A stretch of 64,000 nucleotides of DNA, taken from Clostridia bacterium (GTDB lineage Bacteria; Bacillota; Clostridia; Oscillospirales; CAG-272). Positions 54,423 through 62,886 of this stretch are shown piece after piece. Position numbers and translations under genes: made by a program. A model generated the notes under the pieces. That model was given only the letters and a program-made list of their open reading frames with translations, ran no database searches and had not been told where the DNA came from. The stretch spans positions 1-64,000 of the forward strand of contig JAFQDF010000021.1 in NCBI GenBank assembly GCA_017416185.1, in the 5' to 3' direction. Within the stretch, counting starts at the first letter, position 1; every line of letters starts with the position of its first letter.

Positions 54423-55104
54423 AGATATAGTCTATGTCAGCTCCGTCCATAAACAGAGGCTTGGTTATATTAAGTCCCGCCTTGCCGCCTCTTTTGCCTT
54501 CTACAAGGACCATAGAGGGCTGGTGATCGGCTGTAGCGTGGACGTAGGTCATACGTTTGGGCTCTATGCCGTTCTTTCTCATAGCATCCAAAAGATCTAT
54601 AAGCCTGTCGGTACGGTATACCGCGTAGAAAAGTCCGCCGAAACGAAGCACTCGGCAGGCAGAGGCCATAAAGTCGTTTATATCTCCGCAGACCTCGTGA
54701 CGGGCTATATTCTTTGCAGAGCTTTCATTGGCTCTGCCCGAGGTAACCTTCATATAGGGCGGGTTGGTAAATACAACGTCCGATTCAAGCTTAAGCTCTC
54801 GCACATCCGAGTGTATGACCTCGATATTTTCAAATCCGTTATGCTCACAGTTTCGCCTTGCAACGTCGCAAAACTCCGACTGAACGTCAACGGCATATAT
54901 TTTTCCAAACTTACCTCTTGCCGCACAGAGCAGGGATATTATTCCGGTACCGCAGCCAAAATCAACTGCGGTCGAGCTTCTCCCTTCTCTCATATATGCA
55001 GAGAGCAGATAAGCATCGGTACCGAAGGTAAGACCGTCCTTTTTTTGTATTAATTCTATATTATCGTTGACACGGGTCAACGTTTCGTCATTATATAATA
55101 TCAT
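54382..55104 (-). CDS. tRNA1(Val) N6-adenine methyltransferase-like protein
   Basis: Rossmann-fold N6-methyltransferase, 240 residues. SAM motif VDFGCGTGIISLL (about 43-55) and the adenine-N6 motif FTNPPYMK (about 111-118) are present. Homologues next to rsmI in Firmicutes are annotated TrmN6 or YabB; E. coli YfiC methylates A37 of tRNA-Val. It overlaps rsmI by about 40 bases. GGGAG lies before the ATG. The substrate is by family analogy. Confidence 0.88.
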   Translation of the reverse strand: MILYNDETLTRVNDNIELIQKKDGLTFGTDAYLLSAYMREGRSSTAVDFGCGTGIISLLCAARGKFGKIYAVDVQSEFCDVARRNCEHNGFENIEVIHSDVRELKLESDVVFTNPPYMKVTSGRANESSAKNIARHEVCGDINDFMASACRVLRFGGLFYAVYRTDRLIDLLDAMRKNGIEPKRMTYVHATADHQPSMVLVEGKRGGKAGLNITKPLFMDGADIDYIYEKGEFPSEFSIK

Positions 55105-55162
55105 TATTCTCCCTTAAATCAACAAAGGCAGGCGTTAGCCTGCCCTTGTATCTTATAAGTAA

Positions 55163-55333
55163 TTAGCCTTCTGCGATAGCTTCAACAGGGCAAGTACCTG
55201 CACAAGCGCCGCAATCGATGCAGGTATCAGCATCAATAACGTACTTGTCGCCGCCGTCAGAGATAGCGTCAACAGGACAACCCTCTGCGCATGCGCCGCA
55301 TGCGATGCATGCATCACCAATAACGTATGCCAT
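55163..55333 (-). CDS. 2[4Fe-4S] ferredoxin
   Basis: A 56-residue electron carrier with two CxxCxxCxxxCP cluster motifs (CIACGACAEGCP, 9-20, and CIDCGACAGTCP, 38-49). This is the classic clostridial ferredoxin. The ATG at 55333 has GGAGG nine bases upstream. It stands alone behind its own promoter, between the trmN6-like gene and the TetM-like GTPase. Its partner enzymes are not in the window. Confidence 0.96.
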   Translation of the reverse strand: MAYVIGDACIACGACAEGCPVDAISDGGDKYVIDADTCIDCGACAGTCPVEAIAEG

Positions 55334-55373
55334 TGTATAGTACCTCCGTATAGAATTAATTTTATACAAGGGG

Positions 55374-55402
55374 ATTATAGCACATAGCAAATAAAAATGC
55401 AA
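55374..55402 (-). promoter_or_regulatory. Promoter of the ferredoxin gene
   Basis: Minus strand TTGCAT (55397-55402), 17-bp spacer, TATAAT (55374-55379). Confidence 0.8.
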
Positions 55403-55410
55403 GAGTTTTT

Positions 55411-57309
55411 TCAGGATTTACAGTGAATAAAGTTTTCCACGTCCCGCCAAGGGACATTAAAGCCCGCTCCGTGAGCACAGAAAACCGAATCGGGTGTGTT
55501 TTCTACGTCTCTCTCAGCTTCATATCCAATACGTTCCGTCACCTCCGCCTCGTTATGACAGACGTCATATCCGTCATAGCTGAATACTACTCTGCCTCTG
55601 CCGCCTGTAAATGATATAAACTCGGTTTGATAAGGAGTAAACTCGGCTATGGGGATACGGGCATTTATTACCGCTCTTGTTCCTTCATTTTCGCTTGAAA
55701 GCATCGTTCCGCTTAGCCGAGTAATATCGGATATCACCCTGCCCATATGAGCAGTATCCACAGCAAAACGGCATTTATAATATGGCTCAAGAAGCCGTGA
55801 AGAGCCCCGCATAAGCCCGTGTCGTATGGCGCGGTAGGTCGCCTCCCGGAAGTCCCCGCCCTCTGTATGCTTTTCGTGAGAAGCACCCGTAAGCAAAACT
55901 ATCTTAACATCGGTCAGAGCGGAACCTGTAAGGACACCCTTATGCTCCTTTTCAAAGACATGGGTACGCACCAGATGCTGATAGTTTGAGGTAAGTGTAT
56001 TTAACGAGCACTCGCTTTCAAAGCTGATACCACTTCCCCGCTCTGTGGGTTCTATGCGCAGATGCACCTCGCTGTAGTGACGCAGAGGTTCAAAGTGTCC
56101 GTAGCCGACCGTAGGCTCTGTGACAGTCTCCTTATATATTACTCCGCAGTCTCCGAAGGTAACGTCAATATCAAATCTCTCGGATATACGCTGCTGTAGT
56201 ATCTCAAGCTCTATCCTACCCATAACCGATACCGATATCTCAGCCGTTCTCGGCTCGTACCTTACAGAAAGCGTAGGCTCTTCATCCTCAAGAAGCTGCA
56301 ATTTTGTCAGCATATCCTTTGATGTAATATTTTCGGGGTATATGACCCTCGCACTTAATCCGGGAACGCAGGGCGTATCGCTTTCCATACCTATACATTC
56401 ACCCGCCCTGTAGCCTGTGATACCGTATATCTCCGCAACGTCTCCCGCAGATACCTTTTGTACAGAAACCGATTTTGTTCCGTCAAAAGCACGAAGCTCG
56501 GAAATTATTTCTCCGTTTGGAAGTGTATCACGTACGGATATCTCACCGCCGCTTATATGACAGAGCATCATACGCTTGCCCTTCTCATGTCTTACCTTGA
56601 ATATCTGAAGGACGAGATCTCCTTGAGAAGAATAATCGGTTTTACAAAGAGCATCTATGCATACCAAAAGCTCGTCTACACCCTGATTCTGCATAGCAGA
56701 GCCGCAGATACAGGGACAAAGCTCTCCGTCCATAAAAAGCTCTGACGCTTTGCGGTCGGCTTCGTCCAAGGAAAGCGTACCCTCAAAATATCTCTCCATA
56801 AGGGCTTCATCGCTTCCCGCCAGCATTTCAAGGTAATCGTCACTCCGCCAGAGAACGACCTTACTGCCGAAGCGTTTCTTCAGCTCCGCTGTTACTCTCT
56901 GAGGTTCAGCGATATCACGGTCACACTTGTTGATAAAGAACAGGGTGGGTATACCTCTCTCGGACAGCATATCCCACAGAAGCTCGGTGTTGCCCTCTAT
57001 ACCTTCAACGGCGGAAACCGTAATGACCGCGCAATCAAGAGCCGCCATACATCTCTGTGTATCGGGCAGAAAATCGGTATGACCCGGAGTGTCGATAAGA
57101 TAATAGTCGTTATTATTAAATTTAAATCCGCAAGCTCCCGAAAAGCAGGTTATGCCGCGCTGCTGCTCAATTACGGCAGTATCCATAACCGTATTCTTTT
57201 CTTCAATACTGCCCCTTTTACGGATGGCTCCCGTATAATACAGAATAGCCTCGGAAAGGGTTGTCTTTCCTGCGTCCACATGGGCAAAAATACCAATAGT
57301 CTTTTTCAT
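55411..57309 (-). CDS. TetM-like translational GTPase
   Basis: 632-residue EF-G-family GTPase with the five domains of ribosomal protection proteins. G1 is FAHVDAGKTTL (about 8-18), G2 RGIT, G3 DTPGHTDF (about 73-80), G4 NKCD. The C-terminal domain IV/V has GGDFREATYRAIRHGL then LLEPYYKCRF. It is close to TetM in length and order but diverged throughout, so tetracycline resistance cannot be assumed; Clostridia carry many such chromosomal relatives. The ATG has no ribosome site and lies about six bases past the -10 box, so the mRNA may be leaderless. Starting later would remove the P-loop. Confidence 0.85.
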   Translation of the reverse strand: MKKTIGIFAHVDAGKTTLSEAILYYTGAIRKRGSIEEKNTVMDTAVIEQQRGITCFSGACGFKFNNNDYYLIDTPGHTDFLPDTQRCMAALDCAVITVSAVEGIEGNTELLWDMLSERGIPTLFFINKCDRDIAEPQRVTAELKKRFGSKVVLWRSDDYLEMLAGSDEALMERYFEGTLSLDEADRKASELFMDGELCPCICGSAMQNQGVDELLVCIDALCKTDYSSQGDLVLQIFKVRHEKGKRMMLCHISGGEISVRDTLPNGEIISELRAFDGTKSVSVQKVSAGDVAEIYGITGYRAGECIGMESDTPCVPGLSARVIYPENITSKDMLTKLQLLEDEEPTLSVRYEPRTAEISVSVMGRIELEILQQRISERFDIDVTFGDCGVIYKETVTEPTVGYGHFEPLRHYSEVHLRIEPTERGSGISFESECSLNTLTSNYQHLVRTHVFEKEHKGVLTGSALTDVKIVLLTGASHEKHTEGGDFREATYRAIRHGLMRGSSRLLEPYYKCRFAVDTAHMGRVISDITRLSGTMLSSENEGTRAVINARIPIAEFTPYQTEFISFTGGRGRVVFSYDGYDVCHNEAEVTERIGYEAERDVENTPDSVFCAHGAGFNVPWRDVENFIHCKS

Positions 57310-57315
57310 AAAAAT

Positions 57316-57345
57316 ATTATATCACGTCAAAATCCTATATGTCAA
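57316..57345 (-). promoter_or_regulatory. Promoter of the TetM-like GTPase gene
   Basis: Minus strand TTGACA (57340-57345), 18-bp spacer, TATAAT (57316-57321). Transcription should begin at or next to the start codon (57309). Its -35 box forms a perfect palindrome (TGTCAATATTGACA, 57340-57353) with the divergent one. Confidence 0.8.
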
Positions 57346-57347
57346 TA

Positions 57348-57376
57348 TTGACATTTCCGTGTAAAATTGTTATACT
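57348..57376 (+). promoter_or_regulatory. Promoter of the Ltp-type lipoprotein gene
   Basis: TTGACA (57348-57353), 17-bp spacer, TATACT (57371-57376), back to back with the divergent GTPase promoter. Confidence 0.8.
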
Positions 57377-57403
57377 TAATAAAACTCAACACAGGAGCAT
57401 AAA

Positions 57404-58039
57404 ATGTTTAAAAGATCGATTATAATACTTCTTGCGGCGGTAATGCTCACGTCATCCGTTGCTTGTTCAAAAAAGACCGCCACCGAAGCCCCGGCTGATA
57501 CGGGTACGGTTCCCACCGCGCCTGCAAAGCAGGAGCCTAAGTTCAAAATACCGGAGGATGCAGTTCTTACAGACACTCAGAGAGAAGCTGCAGAAAGCGC
57601 TCAGCAGCACCTTGAAGTGGGTGTTTCCAAGGCAAAGCTGACACAGGCCCTGCTCGACGAGGGCTACAGTCAGGAGGACATTGTTTACGCTGTTGATATC
57701 TTCAATATAGACTGGATGGAGATGGCAAGAGGAACGGCTGAATTCTACACCTACTATATGCCCTTCTCGTATCAGGGTATAATCGACCATCTCATTTATA
57801 TGGAATTTACCCCCGAGGAGGCTCAGTACGGTGCCGACCAGCTGGAGATAGACTGGAACAGTATGGCAAAAAAATATATTGAAAAGTATTTTTCTTATCA
57901 CACCTACACAGACAAGGAGCTTGAGGAGGAGCTTGTAAAAGCAGGCTTCACCAAAGAACAGGCTCAGCAGGGCATCAAGGAATACAATGATGCAATGGCA
58001 GAGGACTCCAAGCTTCGCGAGGAGCTGGGTCTCGACTGA
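57404..58039 (+). CDS. Ltp-family surface lipoprotein
   Basis: 211 residues. Signal peptide with lipobox SVAC (Cys21), Ala/Pro/Thr linker to about residue 55, then three imperfect repeats of about 45 residues of the Ltp (host cell surface-exposed lipoprotein) type, each with a pattern such as (L/I)xxxLxxxGYSQEDIxYAVDxxxIDW and then (F/Y). Proteins of this fold occur in phage superinfection-exclusion lipoproteins and in many Firmicutes. RBS AGGAG is present. Divergent from the TetM-like gene. Whether it blocks phage DNA entry here is unknown. Confidence 0.85.
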   Translation: MFKRSIIILLAAVMLTSSVACSKKTATEAPADTGTVPTAPAKQEPKFKIPEDAVLTDTQREAAESAQQHLEVGVSKAKLTQALLDEGYSQEDIVYAVDIFNIDWMEMARGTAEFYTYYMPFSYQGIIDHLIYMEFTPEEAQYGADQLEIDWNSMAKKYIEKYFSYHTYTDKELEEELVKAGFTKEQAQQGIKEYNDAMAEDSKLREELGLD

Positions 58040-58044
58040 TAACA

Positions 58045-58073
58045 AAAAAAGCTCTCGTTTCGAGAGCTTTTTT
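58045..58073 (+). terminator. Terminator after the Ltp-type lipoprotein gene
   Basis: Stem AAAAAAGCTCTCG / CGAGAGCTTTTTT (58045-58057, 58061-58073), loop TTT. Confidence 0.9.
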
Positions 58074-58096
58074 CTCAGCTTGACGCAAAAGTGTGA

Positions 58097-58131
58097 AAAG
58101 ATGGCATAAACTCGATGTTTATGCCATCTTT
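58097..58131. terminator. Strong hairpin after the zinc-ribbon gene (58244-59014)
   Basis: 15-bp perfect stem, arms 58097-58111 (AAAGATGGCATAAAC) and 58117-58131, loop TCGAT. On the minus strand it ends in TTTTC, so it probably terminates the gene at 58244-59014. The rest of 58132-58243 holds nothing I can identify. Confidence 0.65.
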
Positions 58132-58243
58132 GAATGCTTATCAACTTCATTTGGAGATACTATCTGTATATTTAAAATTAGTCCGTAGTGGGAAAAATGT
58201 ACATATAATATTTTATTTCCACACGTCCGACCAGCTTTTTCTT

Positions 58244-59014
58244 TTAAATTGTGGTCGTATAATGATTTCCGTCAACGGCTATAAGCAGGGCTATAAGCGT
58301 TATAACCGCCGCCGCAATCAGAATATACAGGAAGGTTCTGTTACGTTTGGACTTTTTATCCACAAGCACCTGATTATATGCCTCTTCAAACTTATCCTTG
58401 TTTACGGCATCAATTCTCTTCTGCTTGGCAACTGCGTTTTTCAGCTCCACCACACCGTATTTCATCAAGGAAGCGCGGGTACGATTACAGGAATGACAGG
58501 CTGCCTCATCCCTATGATTAGGCTCACCGCAGGTACAAAACCAAAGATCCTTCTCTTCCTTCGGAAAATACACACCCTCCTCAAAATGAGCTTTAAATTC
58601 TCGGACAAGCTCATCGTCACAAAGGTATTCCTCAAGGGTCTCGGGCAGGCTCAGAGCCTCCCACATTGTGCTTCGGGGAATCGACTGAACGCATGAATCT
58701 GTATACACTATCTCATTGATCTCAAAATCCGCCCTGTTGTGATCAAAACCGGAAAGGGGAATATCCAGAGTTACGTCCATATCACGGGCTATATAAATAT
58801 CCTCTGCCACCGCCTCTGAGCTCTCTGTTGCGGTAACGACACCGACCTTAATCCTTTTAACAGTTTTATCGGTTATATTTATAAGCCGGATTCTGCACAG
58901 CATCCCGCCGTTTTGGATATCACGAAGCAGAGAAAAATCTCCCACTATAATGGGTGAACCCTCTGTATAAAGATTTTTGCCGGCTGACCATACTACCTTG
59001 TATTTTTCACTCAT
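58244..59014 (-). CDS. Zinc-ribbon, C-terminally membrane-anchored protein
   Basis: 256 residues. A beta-rich N-terminal domain (about 10-110; IRLINITDKTVKRIKVGV) is followed by a helical part, a zinc ribbon CTCGEPNHRDEAACHSCNR (about 159-177), a charged helix, and a single transmembrane helix near the C-terminus (LYILIAAAVITLIALLIAV), giving a cytoplasm-facing tail-anchored form. I do not recognise the family; Clostridia encode many such proteins. TACAGGAGTAATG-type ribosome site. Neighbour of the Asp/Cys-rich gene. Confidence 0.65.
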   Translation of the reverse strand: MSEKYKVVWSAGKNLYTEGSPIIVGDFSLLRDIQNGGMLCRIRLINITDKTVKRIKVGVVTATESSEAVAEDIYIARDMDVTLDIPLSGFDHNRADFEINEIVYTDSCVQSIPRSTMWEALSLPETLEEYLCDDELVREFKAHFEEGVYFPKEEKDLWFCTCGEPNHRDEAACHSCNRTRASLMKYGVVELKNAVAKQKRIDAVNKDKFEEAYNQVLVDKKSKRNRTFLYILIAAAVITLIALLIAVDGNHYTTTI

Positions 59015-59139
59015 AGCATTACTCCTGTAAAGCGATCACACATCTGCAAGAGCCGAATTTTTAATGCTCTCTCATCTATGATTATTTATTATCCCTATTA
59101 TAACAGATATTTCCGGATATTTCTATAGATTGTGAAAAA

Positions 59140-59165
59140 ATCCCTTCGGTTTATGCCGAAGGGAT
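59140..59165 (-). terminator. Terminator after the Asp/Cys-rich gene
   Basis: Stem ATCCCTTCGG / CCGAAGGGAT (59140-59149, 59156-59165), with TTTTTTC following on the minus strand. Confidence 0.88.
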
Positions 59166-59173
59166 CTTCGTTC

Positions 59174-59512
59174 TTATTCTTCTGTTTCGCAATCGCAGCA
59201 GCACTCGTCCTTGTCATCGTCACAATCGCAATCACAGTCGCAATCACAGCAATCACAATCCCAGTCCTCATCGTCGCAATCGCAGTCATCGGGACCGTAG
59301 AGGTATTCCTCTGCATCACCCAGATCCTCGTCGATCTCCTCGATGTATGCTTCAAGAGTATCAAGATCCTCATCCATATCAGCTATGGTGAGAGCAAGCT
59401 CGTTTACACAGTCGATAAGAGCATTGATAAGCTTTGTCTCGGGCTTAGCGGGATCGAGAGCGATACCCTCGGCAAGACCCTTAAGATAAGCTGCCTTTTC
59501 AGTAATGTTCAT
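59174..59512 (-). CDS. CD1247-type protein with Asp/Cys-rich tail
   Basis: 112 residues. The N-terminal helical part (about 1-72; KAAYLKGLAEGIALDP, then acidic EEIDEDLGDAEEYLYG) matches a small family widespread in Clostridia. The last 40 residues are almost only Asp, Cys and Glu, with alternating CD repeats (DCDCCDCDCDCDCDD, then CCCDC): about 14 Cys and more than 15 Asp. Most relatives have a single zinc ribbon at this end. A metal-binding or Fe-S role is possible but unproven. Start follows TTTAGGAGG; located directly downstream of efp. Confidence 0.8.
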   Translation of the reverse strand: MNITEKAAYLKGLAEGIALDPAKPETKLINALIDCVNELALTIADMDEDLDTLEAYIEEIDEDLGDAEEYLYGPDDCDCDDEDWDCDCCDCDCDCDCDDDKDECCCDCETEE

Positions 59513-59601
59513 TGGTCATTACCTCCTAAATATATTCTTTTTATTTTTCAAAATAGCGTCAAATCGGGCACCGAAAAAACAGTTTGATCAGGTATCATAC
59601 C

Positions 59602-59631
59602 CGATTACGGATGCAAACACTTGTTTGCTTA
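59602..59631. repeat. Single copy of the 27-bp repeat at the efp stop codon
   Basis: The 25-base unit CGGATGCAAACACTTGTTTG.. ends with CTTA, where TTA is the efp stop codon on the minus strand, exactly as in the livF array at 18.8 kb. The hairpin GCAAAC..GTTTGC follows each gene at once. Confidence 0.85.
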
Positions 59632-60186
59632 CGCTCTTTCGAGATACTCACCTGTACGGGTGTCGATTCTGAGAACCTCACCGATCTCGATGAACAGGGG
59701 AACCTTGATGGTAGCGCCTGTCTCAAGAGTAGCGGGCTTGGTAGCACCCTGAGCTGTATCACCCTTGAAGCCGGGCTCGGTATCGGTAACCTCGAGCTCA
59801 ACGAACATAGGGGGCTCAACTGCGAAGATGTCGCCCTTGTAGGAAACGATCTTACACATCATTTCTTCCTTAACGAACTTGAAGTTGTCATCAAGCTTAT
59901 CCTGACCGATAGGCATCTGCTCGTAGGACTCCATATCCATGAAGTAGTAGAGATCACCGTCGGTGTAGAGATACTGCATCTCACGTCTGTCAACCTGAGC
60001 ATTCTCAAACTTCTCTGTAGGGGAGAAGGTACGCTCAACAACAGAGCCTGTCTTTACGTTCTTACACTTTGTACGTACGAAAGCCGCGCCCTTACCGGGT
60101 TTTACGTGCTGGAACTCAACTACCTGAAGCACGTTGCCCTCAAACTCAAAAGTTACGCCGTTTCTGAAATCACCAGCTGTTACCAT
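59629..60186 (-). CDS. efp: Elongation factor P
   Basis: Relieves ribosome stalling at polyproline. 185 residues in the usual three beta-barrel domains. The N-terminal domain has [18 protein letters not shown] and the loop [15 protein letters not shown], with the Lys that is modified in other bacteria; no EpmA/B or modification enzyme is in the window. GGAGG precedes the ATG. It follows pepP, a common pairing in Firmicutes. The stop codon is fused to a 27-bp repeat. Confidence 0.96.
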   Translation of the reverse strand: MVTAGDFRNGVTFEFEGNVLQVVEFQHVKPGKGAAFVRTKCKNVKTGSVVERTFSPTEKFENAQVDRREMQYLYTDGDLYYFMDMESYEQMPIGQDKLDDNFKFVKEEMMCKIVSYKGDIFAVEPPMFVELEVTDTEPGFKGDTAQGATKPATLETGATIKVPLFIEIGEVLRIDTRTGEYLERA

Positions 60187-60226
60187 ATTATATAACCTCC
60201 AAATTGTGTTTATTCATATTCAATTT

Positions 60227-60255
60227 ATTTTACAATATAATGGATAATATTGCAA
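60227..60255 (-). promoter_or_regulatory. Promoter of efp
   Basis: Minus strand TTGCAA (60250-60255), 17-bp spacer, TAAAAT (60227-60232). efp may therefore also be expressed apart from pepP. Confidence 0.65.
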
Positions 60256-60261
60256 GGGTTT

Positions 60262-61338
60262 TTAATAAATTTCTATCAATTCTTTTGCAGTTTTTGTGAT
60301 ATCCACCACTTTATCGGGGTAGAAAAGCAGCATATCCTCTATTCTCACGCCGTATTTTCCCTCGATATATATTCCCGGCTCGCAGGTGACCACGTGACCC
60401 GTGGTAAGCTCCTTGCCCGCTCCTACGGGAGAAACACCGGGAGCTTCGTGAACGTCCATACCCACGCCGTGACCCAGACTGTGTCCGAAATAGCCCTTAT
60501 AGCCGTTGGCATATATATGATCTCTTGCAAGGGCATCCGCATCCACCGTATTTATGCCGTGGTGTATACCTTCAATCGCTTTAAGCTGAGCTTCAAGGAC
60601 GGTATTATACATACGCTTCATTTCGTCGTCAGCCTTACCTATACACACCGTGCGGGTCATATCCGAGCAATAACCCTTATAAACCGCACCGAAATCCATC
60701 GTCAAAAAGCCTTTTTCCAGCTTACAGTCACGGGGAACTCCGTGAGGCATAGAGGATTGCCTGCCCGAAATGGCAATGGTTTCAAAGGAAACTCCGCTTG
60801 CCCCCTGTCTTCTCATCTCAAATTCAAGCTCAAGGGCTATTTCTCTTTCGGTACGTTCGGGGGTAATAAAGCCTAAAATATGCTCAAACGCCTTCTCTGC
60901 AATACGCTGGGCGGCAATAATGTTCTCCATCTCGCCCTCGTCCTTATATTCGCGAAGCTCGGTTATGACCGAACCCAGAGGAACGAGACTGACACCCTCA
61001 ATATCCTTTGACAGCAGCTCATAGCTTTTTACAGTCATAGCACCGTCCTCAAAGGCAAGGGTCTTGATATTCATTTCCGAAAGCATAGCCGTAAGCCAAT
61101 TTTTTCGGGGTCCCTGCATCATAAATACCTCAAAGGTAGGGTCAGCTTCAATTTTTGCTGCTTCTATATATCTGAAATCACAGACAAGCGTAGCCTTTGT
61201 CTTACTTATAACCAGATATCCGTCGGTATAGTCAAAACCGCAGAGATATCTTATATTCTTTTCATCGGTGACGATAACACCGTCAGCTATGTCCTTCAGC
61301 TTTTCCTGTAACTTAATAAGTCTTGTATTCACAACCAT
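60262..61338 (-). CDS. pepP: Xaa-Pro aminopeptidase (M24 family)
   Basis: Two-metal peptidase that removes N-terminal residues before proline. 358 residues: N-terminal creatinase-like domain, then the pita-bread catalytic domain with all five metal ligands, in MDFGAVYKGYCSDMTRT (two Asp), GHSLGHGVGMDVHEAP (His), EPGIYIE (Glu) and GVRIEDM (Glu). PepP/YpdF type. RBS AGAGG sits close to the ATG. It lies directly upstream of efp. Confidence 0.93.
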   Translation of the reverse strand: MVVNTRLIKLQEKLKDIADGVIVTDEKNIRYLCGFDYTDGYLVISKTKATLVCDFRYIEAAKIEADPTFEVFMMQGPRKNWLTAMLSEMNIKTLAFEDGAMTVKSYELLSKDIEGVSLVPLGSVITELREYKDEGEMENIIAAQRIAEKAFEHILGFITPERTEREIALELEFEMRRQGASGVSFETIAISGRQSSMPHGVPRDCKLEKGFLTMDFGAVYKGYCSDMTRTVCIGKADDEMKRMYNTVLEAQLKAIEGIHHGINTVDADALARDHIYANGYKGYFGHSLGHGVGMDVHEAPGVSPVGAGKELTTGHVVTCEPGIYIEGKYGVRIEDMLLFYPDKVVDITKTAKELIEIY

Positions 61339-61365
61339 ATCCTCTGTTTTTTCAATATAACTATC

Positions 61366-61432
61366 GAAAATAGTGTCACAAGGACACTATTTTCTTCCTC
61401 AACTTTGCACTTTGCACTTTGCACTTTGCATT
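61366..61432. repeat. Hairpin plus heptad element at the end of the endonuclease IV-like gene
   Basis: The 12-bp hairpin GAAAATAGTGTC / GACACTATTTTC (61366-61377, 61383-61394), shared with the elements at 7.9 and 28.6 kb, is joined by TTCCTCAA to four heptads of the TTTGCAC type (61402-61431). The heptads are translated as the last ten residues of the neighbouring gene. Confidence 0.85.
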
Positions 61433-62274
61433 CCGATGTAGCTCCGCTTCATCGCCAAGGCGTCATCCGCCTGTGTGCCCGCCGACTCGCAGATGATACG
61501 TGGACAGAGTCCTTCCTTGGCTATCGCCTCACACAGCGGCTCGTAATCGGGACCGAAGGTGTTATCCTCAAAGGTCAGATGCTTTTTCTCACCCTGAGCG
61601 GTATACTCTATCTTTGAAAAATGGCAGTGCATATATTTTGCCTTTTCCTCACCCAGCCTTTCACCTACACGGTCAAAGAGACGTCTGTAATCGTCGGCTG
61701 TAACAAAAACACCGCCCACGTCCCTTGCGTTGAGATGACCGAAGTCCACACAGGGATAAAGTCTTTTGTCAGCAGAGCAAAGGGTCAGGACCTCGTCAAG
61801 AGTACCGAGCTGATTTTTCTTGCCCATAGTCTCAAGGCAGAGGTGAATGTCGGTATCTCCCAGCATATCAAGAGTTCTTGCCATAGTATCGGCAGCAAGT
61901 GCCACCGCCTCTTCTCTTGAGATCTTTGATGCAGAGCCCGTGTGTATTATAACGCTTTTTGCACCAAGAGCCTCTGCGGCATCAACGCTTGCTTTAATAT
62001 AATCAAGACTCTTTAAACGCTTGTCCACCTCCACACCCGAAAGCGAAATATAATAGGGTGCGTGAAGCGAGAGGTGTATATCGTATTTCTTTGCCTCCTC
62101 ACCAAGGGCGGCAAAGGTCTCAAGCTTGGTACGGATTCCGTTTCCGCACTGATATTCGTAGGAATCGAGTCCTATTTCACTGAGCCACTTGAAAACTTCT
62201 TTTGTTGATTTATGCCCTTCGGCATAGAAACGGTCACAGTTTCCCGCAGGGCCGAATAATGCTCTATCTTCCAT
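61399..62274 (-). CDS. Endonuclease IV-like TIM-barrel protein
   Basis: AP-endonuclease-2/xylose-isomerase-type barrel of 291 residues. Metal-site residues: SLHAPYYISLSG (about 69-80), IIHTGSASKISRE (about 109-121), CLETMGKKNQLGT, CVDFGHLNARD, MHCHFSKIEY and the closing ICESAG. These parallel Nfo, but it is clearly diverged, so repair activity should be tested. Its last ten residues (MQSAKCKVQS) are the translated heptad repeat, so the original C-terminus has been replaced or extended. Start overlaps yqeG by 11 bases. Confidence 0.82.
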   Translation of the reverse strand: MEDRALFGPAGNCDRFYAEGHKSTKEVFKWLSEIGLDSYEYQCGNGIRTKLETFAALGEEAKKYDIHLSLHAPYYISLSGVEVDKRLKSLDYIKASVDAAEALGAKSVIIHTGSASKISREEAVALAADTMARTLDMLGDTDIHLCLETMGKKNQLGTLDEVLTLCSADKRLYPCVDFGHLNARDVGGVFVTADDYRRLFDRVGERLGEEKAKYMHCHFSKIEYTAQGEKKHLTFEDNTFGPDYEPLCEAIAKEGLCPRIICESAGTQADDALAMKRSYIGMQSAKCKVQS

Positions 62275-62791
62275 ATTTATCTCCGTGTAATTTCATATAT
62301 TTTCTGACGTAGGGAGCTTCTATCTTACGCTTGGTACGGAAGAAAAGCTCGGTACGGTCTTTTATCGGCAATACCGCAAAGGAACGCTTAAGCCCTGCAC
62401 ACTTTCCCGCCATAATATCGGTCAGAAGCTGATCTCCTATGATGGCGGTATTTTCCTTGGTCGTTCCCATATGTGCCATAGCACGGCGCACACCTTTACC
62501 GAAGGGCTTACCGCCTCTGTGTATGGCAAAATACCCCAGACCCTCGTTGAAGGTAGTCACCCTTTTCGGGTCGCTGTTGTTTGAGACAAATGCCATCTTT
62601 ATTCCCGACGCCTCCATAGCCTTAAACCAAGCCGACACCGACTCGGTGGGAACGGGGTCGTCATAGGTAACAAGAGTATTATCAATATCCAATACCAGTC
62701 CCTTTATCCCCTCAGACACAAGAAACTCGGGAGTTATCTCATATATGTCATTAAAAATTATATCAGGGATCAAATATTTTTCTAATATCAT
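62264..62791 (-). CDS. yqeG: YqeG-family HAD-type phosphatase
   Basis: 175-residue HAD IIIA phosphatase. Motif I is LVLDIDNTLVTYDDP (about 33-47), motif II VSNNSD, and motif III/IV IGDQLLTDIMAGKCAG. Homologues of B. subtilis YqeG usually lie near yqeH and aroE; here it heads a gene pair with the endonuclease IV-like gene. In plants related enzymes dephosphorylate phosphatidylglycerophosphate; the bacterial substrate is unproven. GGAG lies upstream of the ATG. Confidence 0.9.
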   Translation of the reverse strand: MILEKYLIPDIIFNDIYEITPEFLVSEGIKGLVLDIDNTLVTYDDPVPTESVSAWFKAMEASGIKMAFVSNNSDPKRVTTFNEGLGYFAIHRGGKPFGKGVRRAMAHMGTTKENTAIIGDQLLTDIMAGKCAGLKRSFAVLPIKDRTELFFRTKRKIEAPYVRKYMKLHGDKYGR

Positions 62792-62886
62792 AAAACGTCT
62801 CCATATACAATTTATATTATTTTATCATATTTTCAGTATAATTGCAAGCGGGGAGAAATATAAATATACAACAAGGGGGAGATGAA

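Noticed and set aside
55411..57309. Calling the TetM-like gene a tetracycline-resistance determinant
   Set aside because: The sequence is diverged from TetM along its length and no resistance-element context is present; function cannot be claimed.
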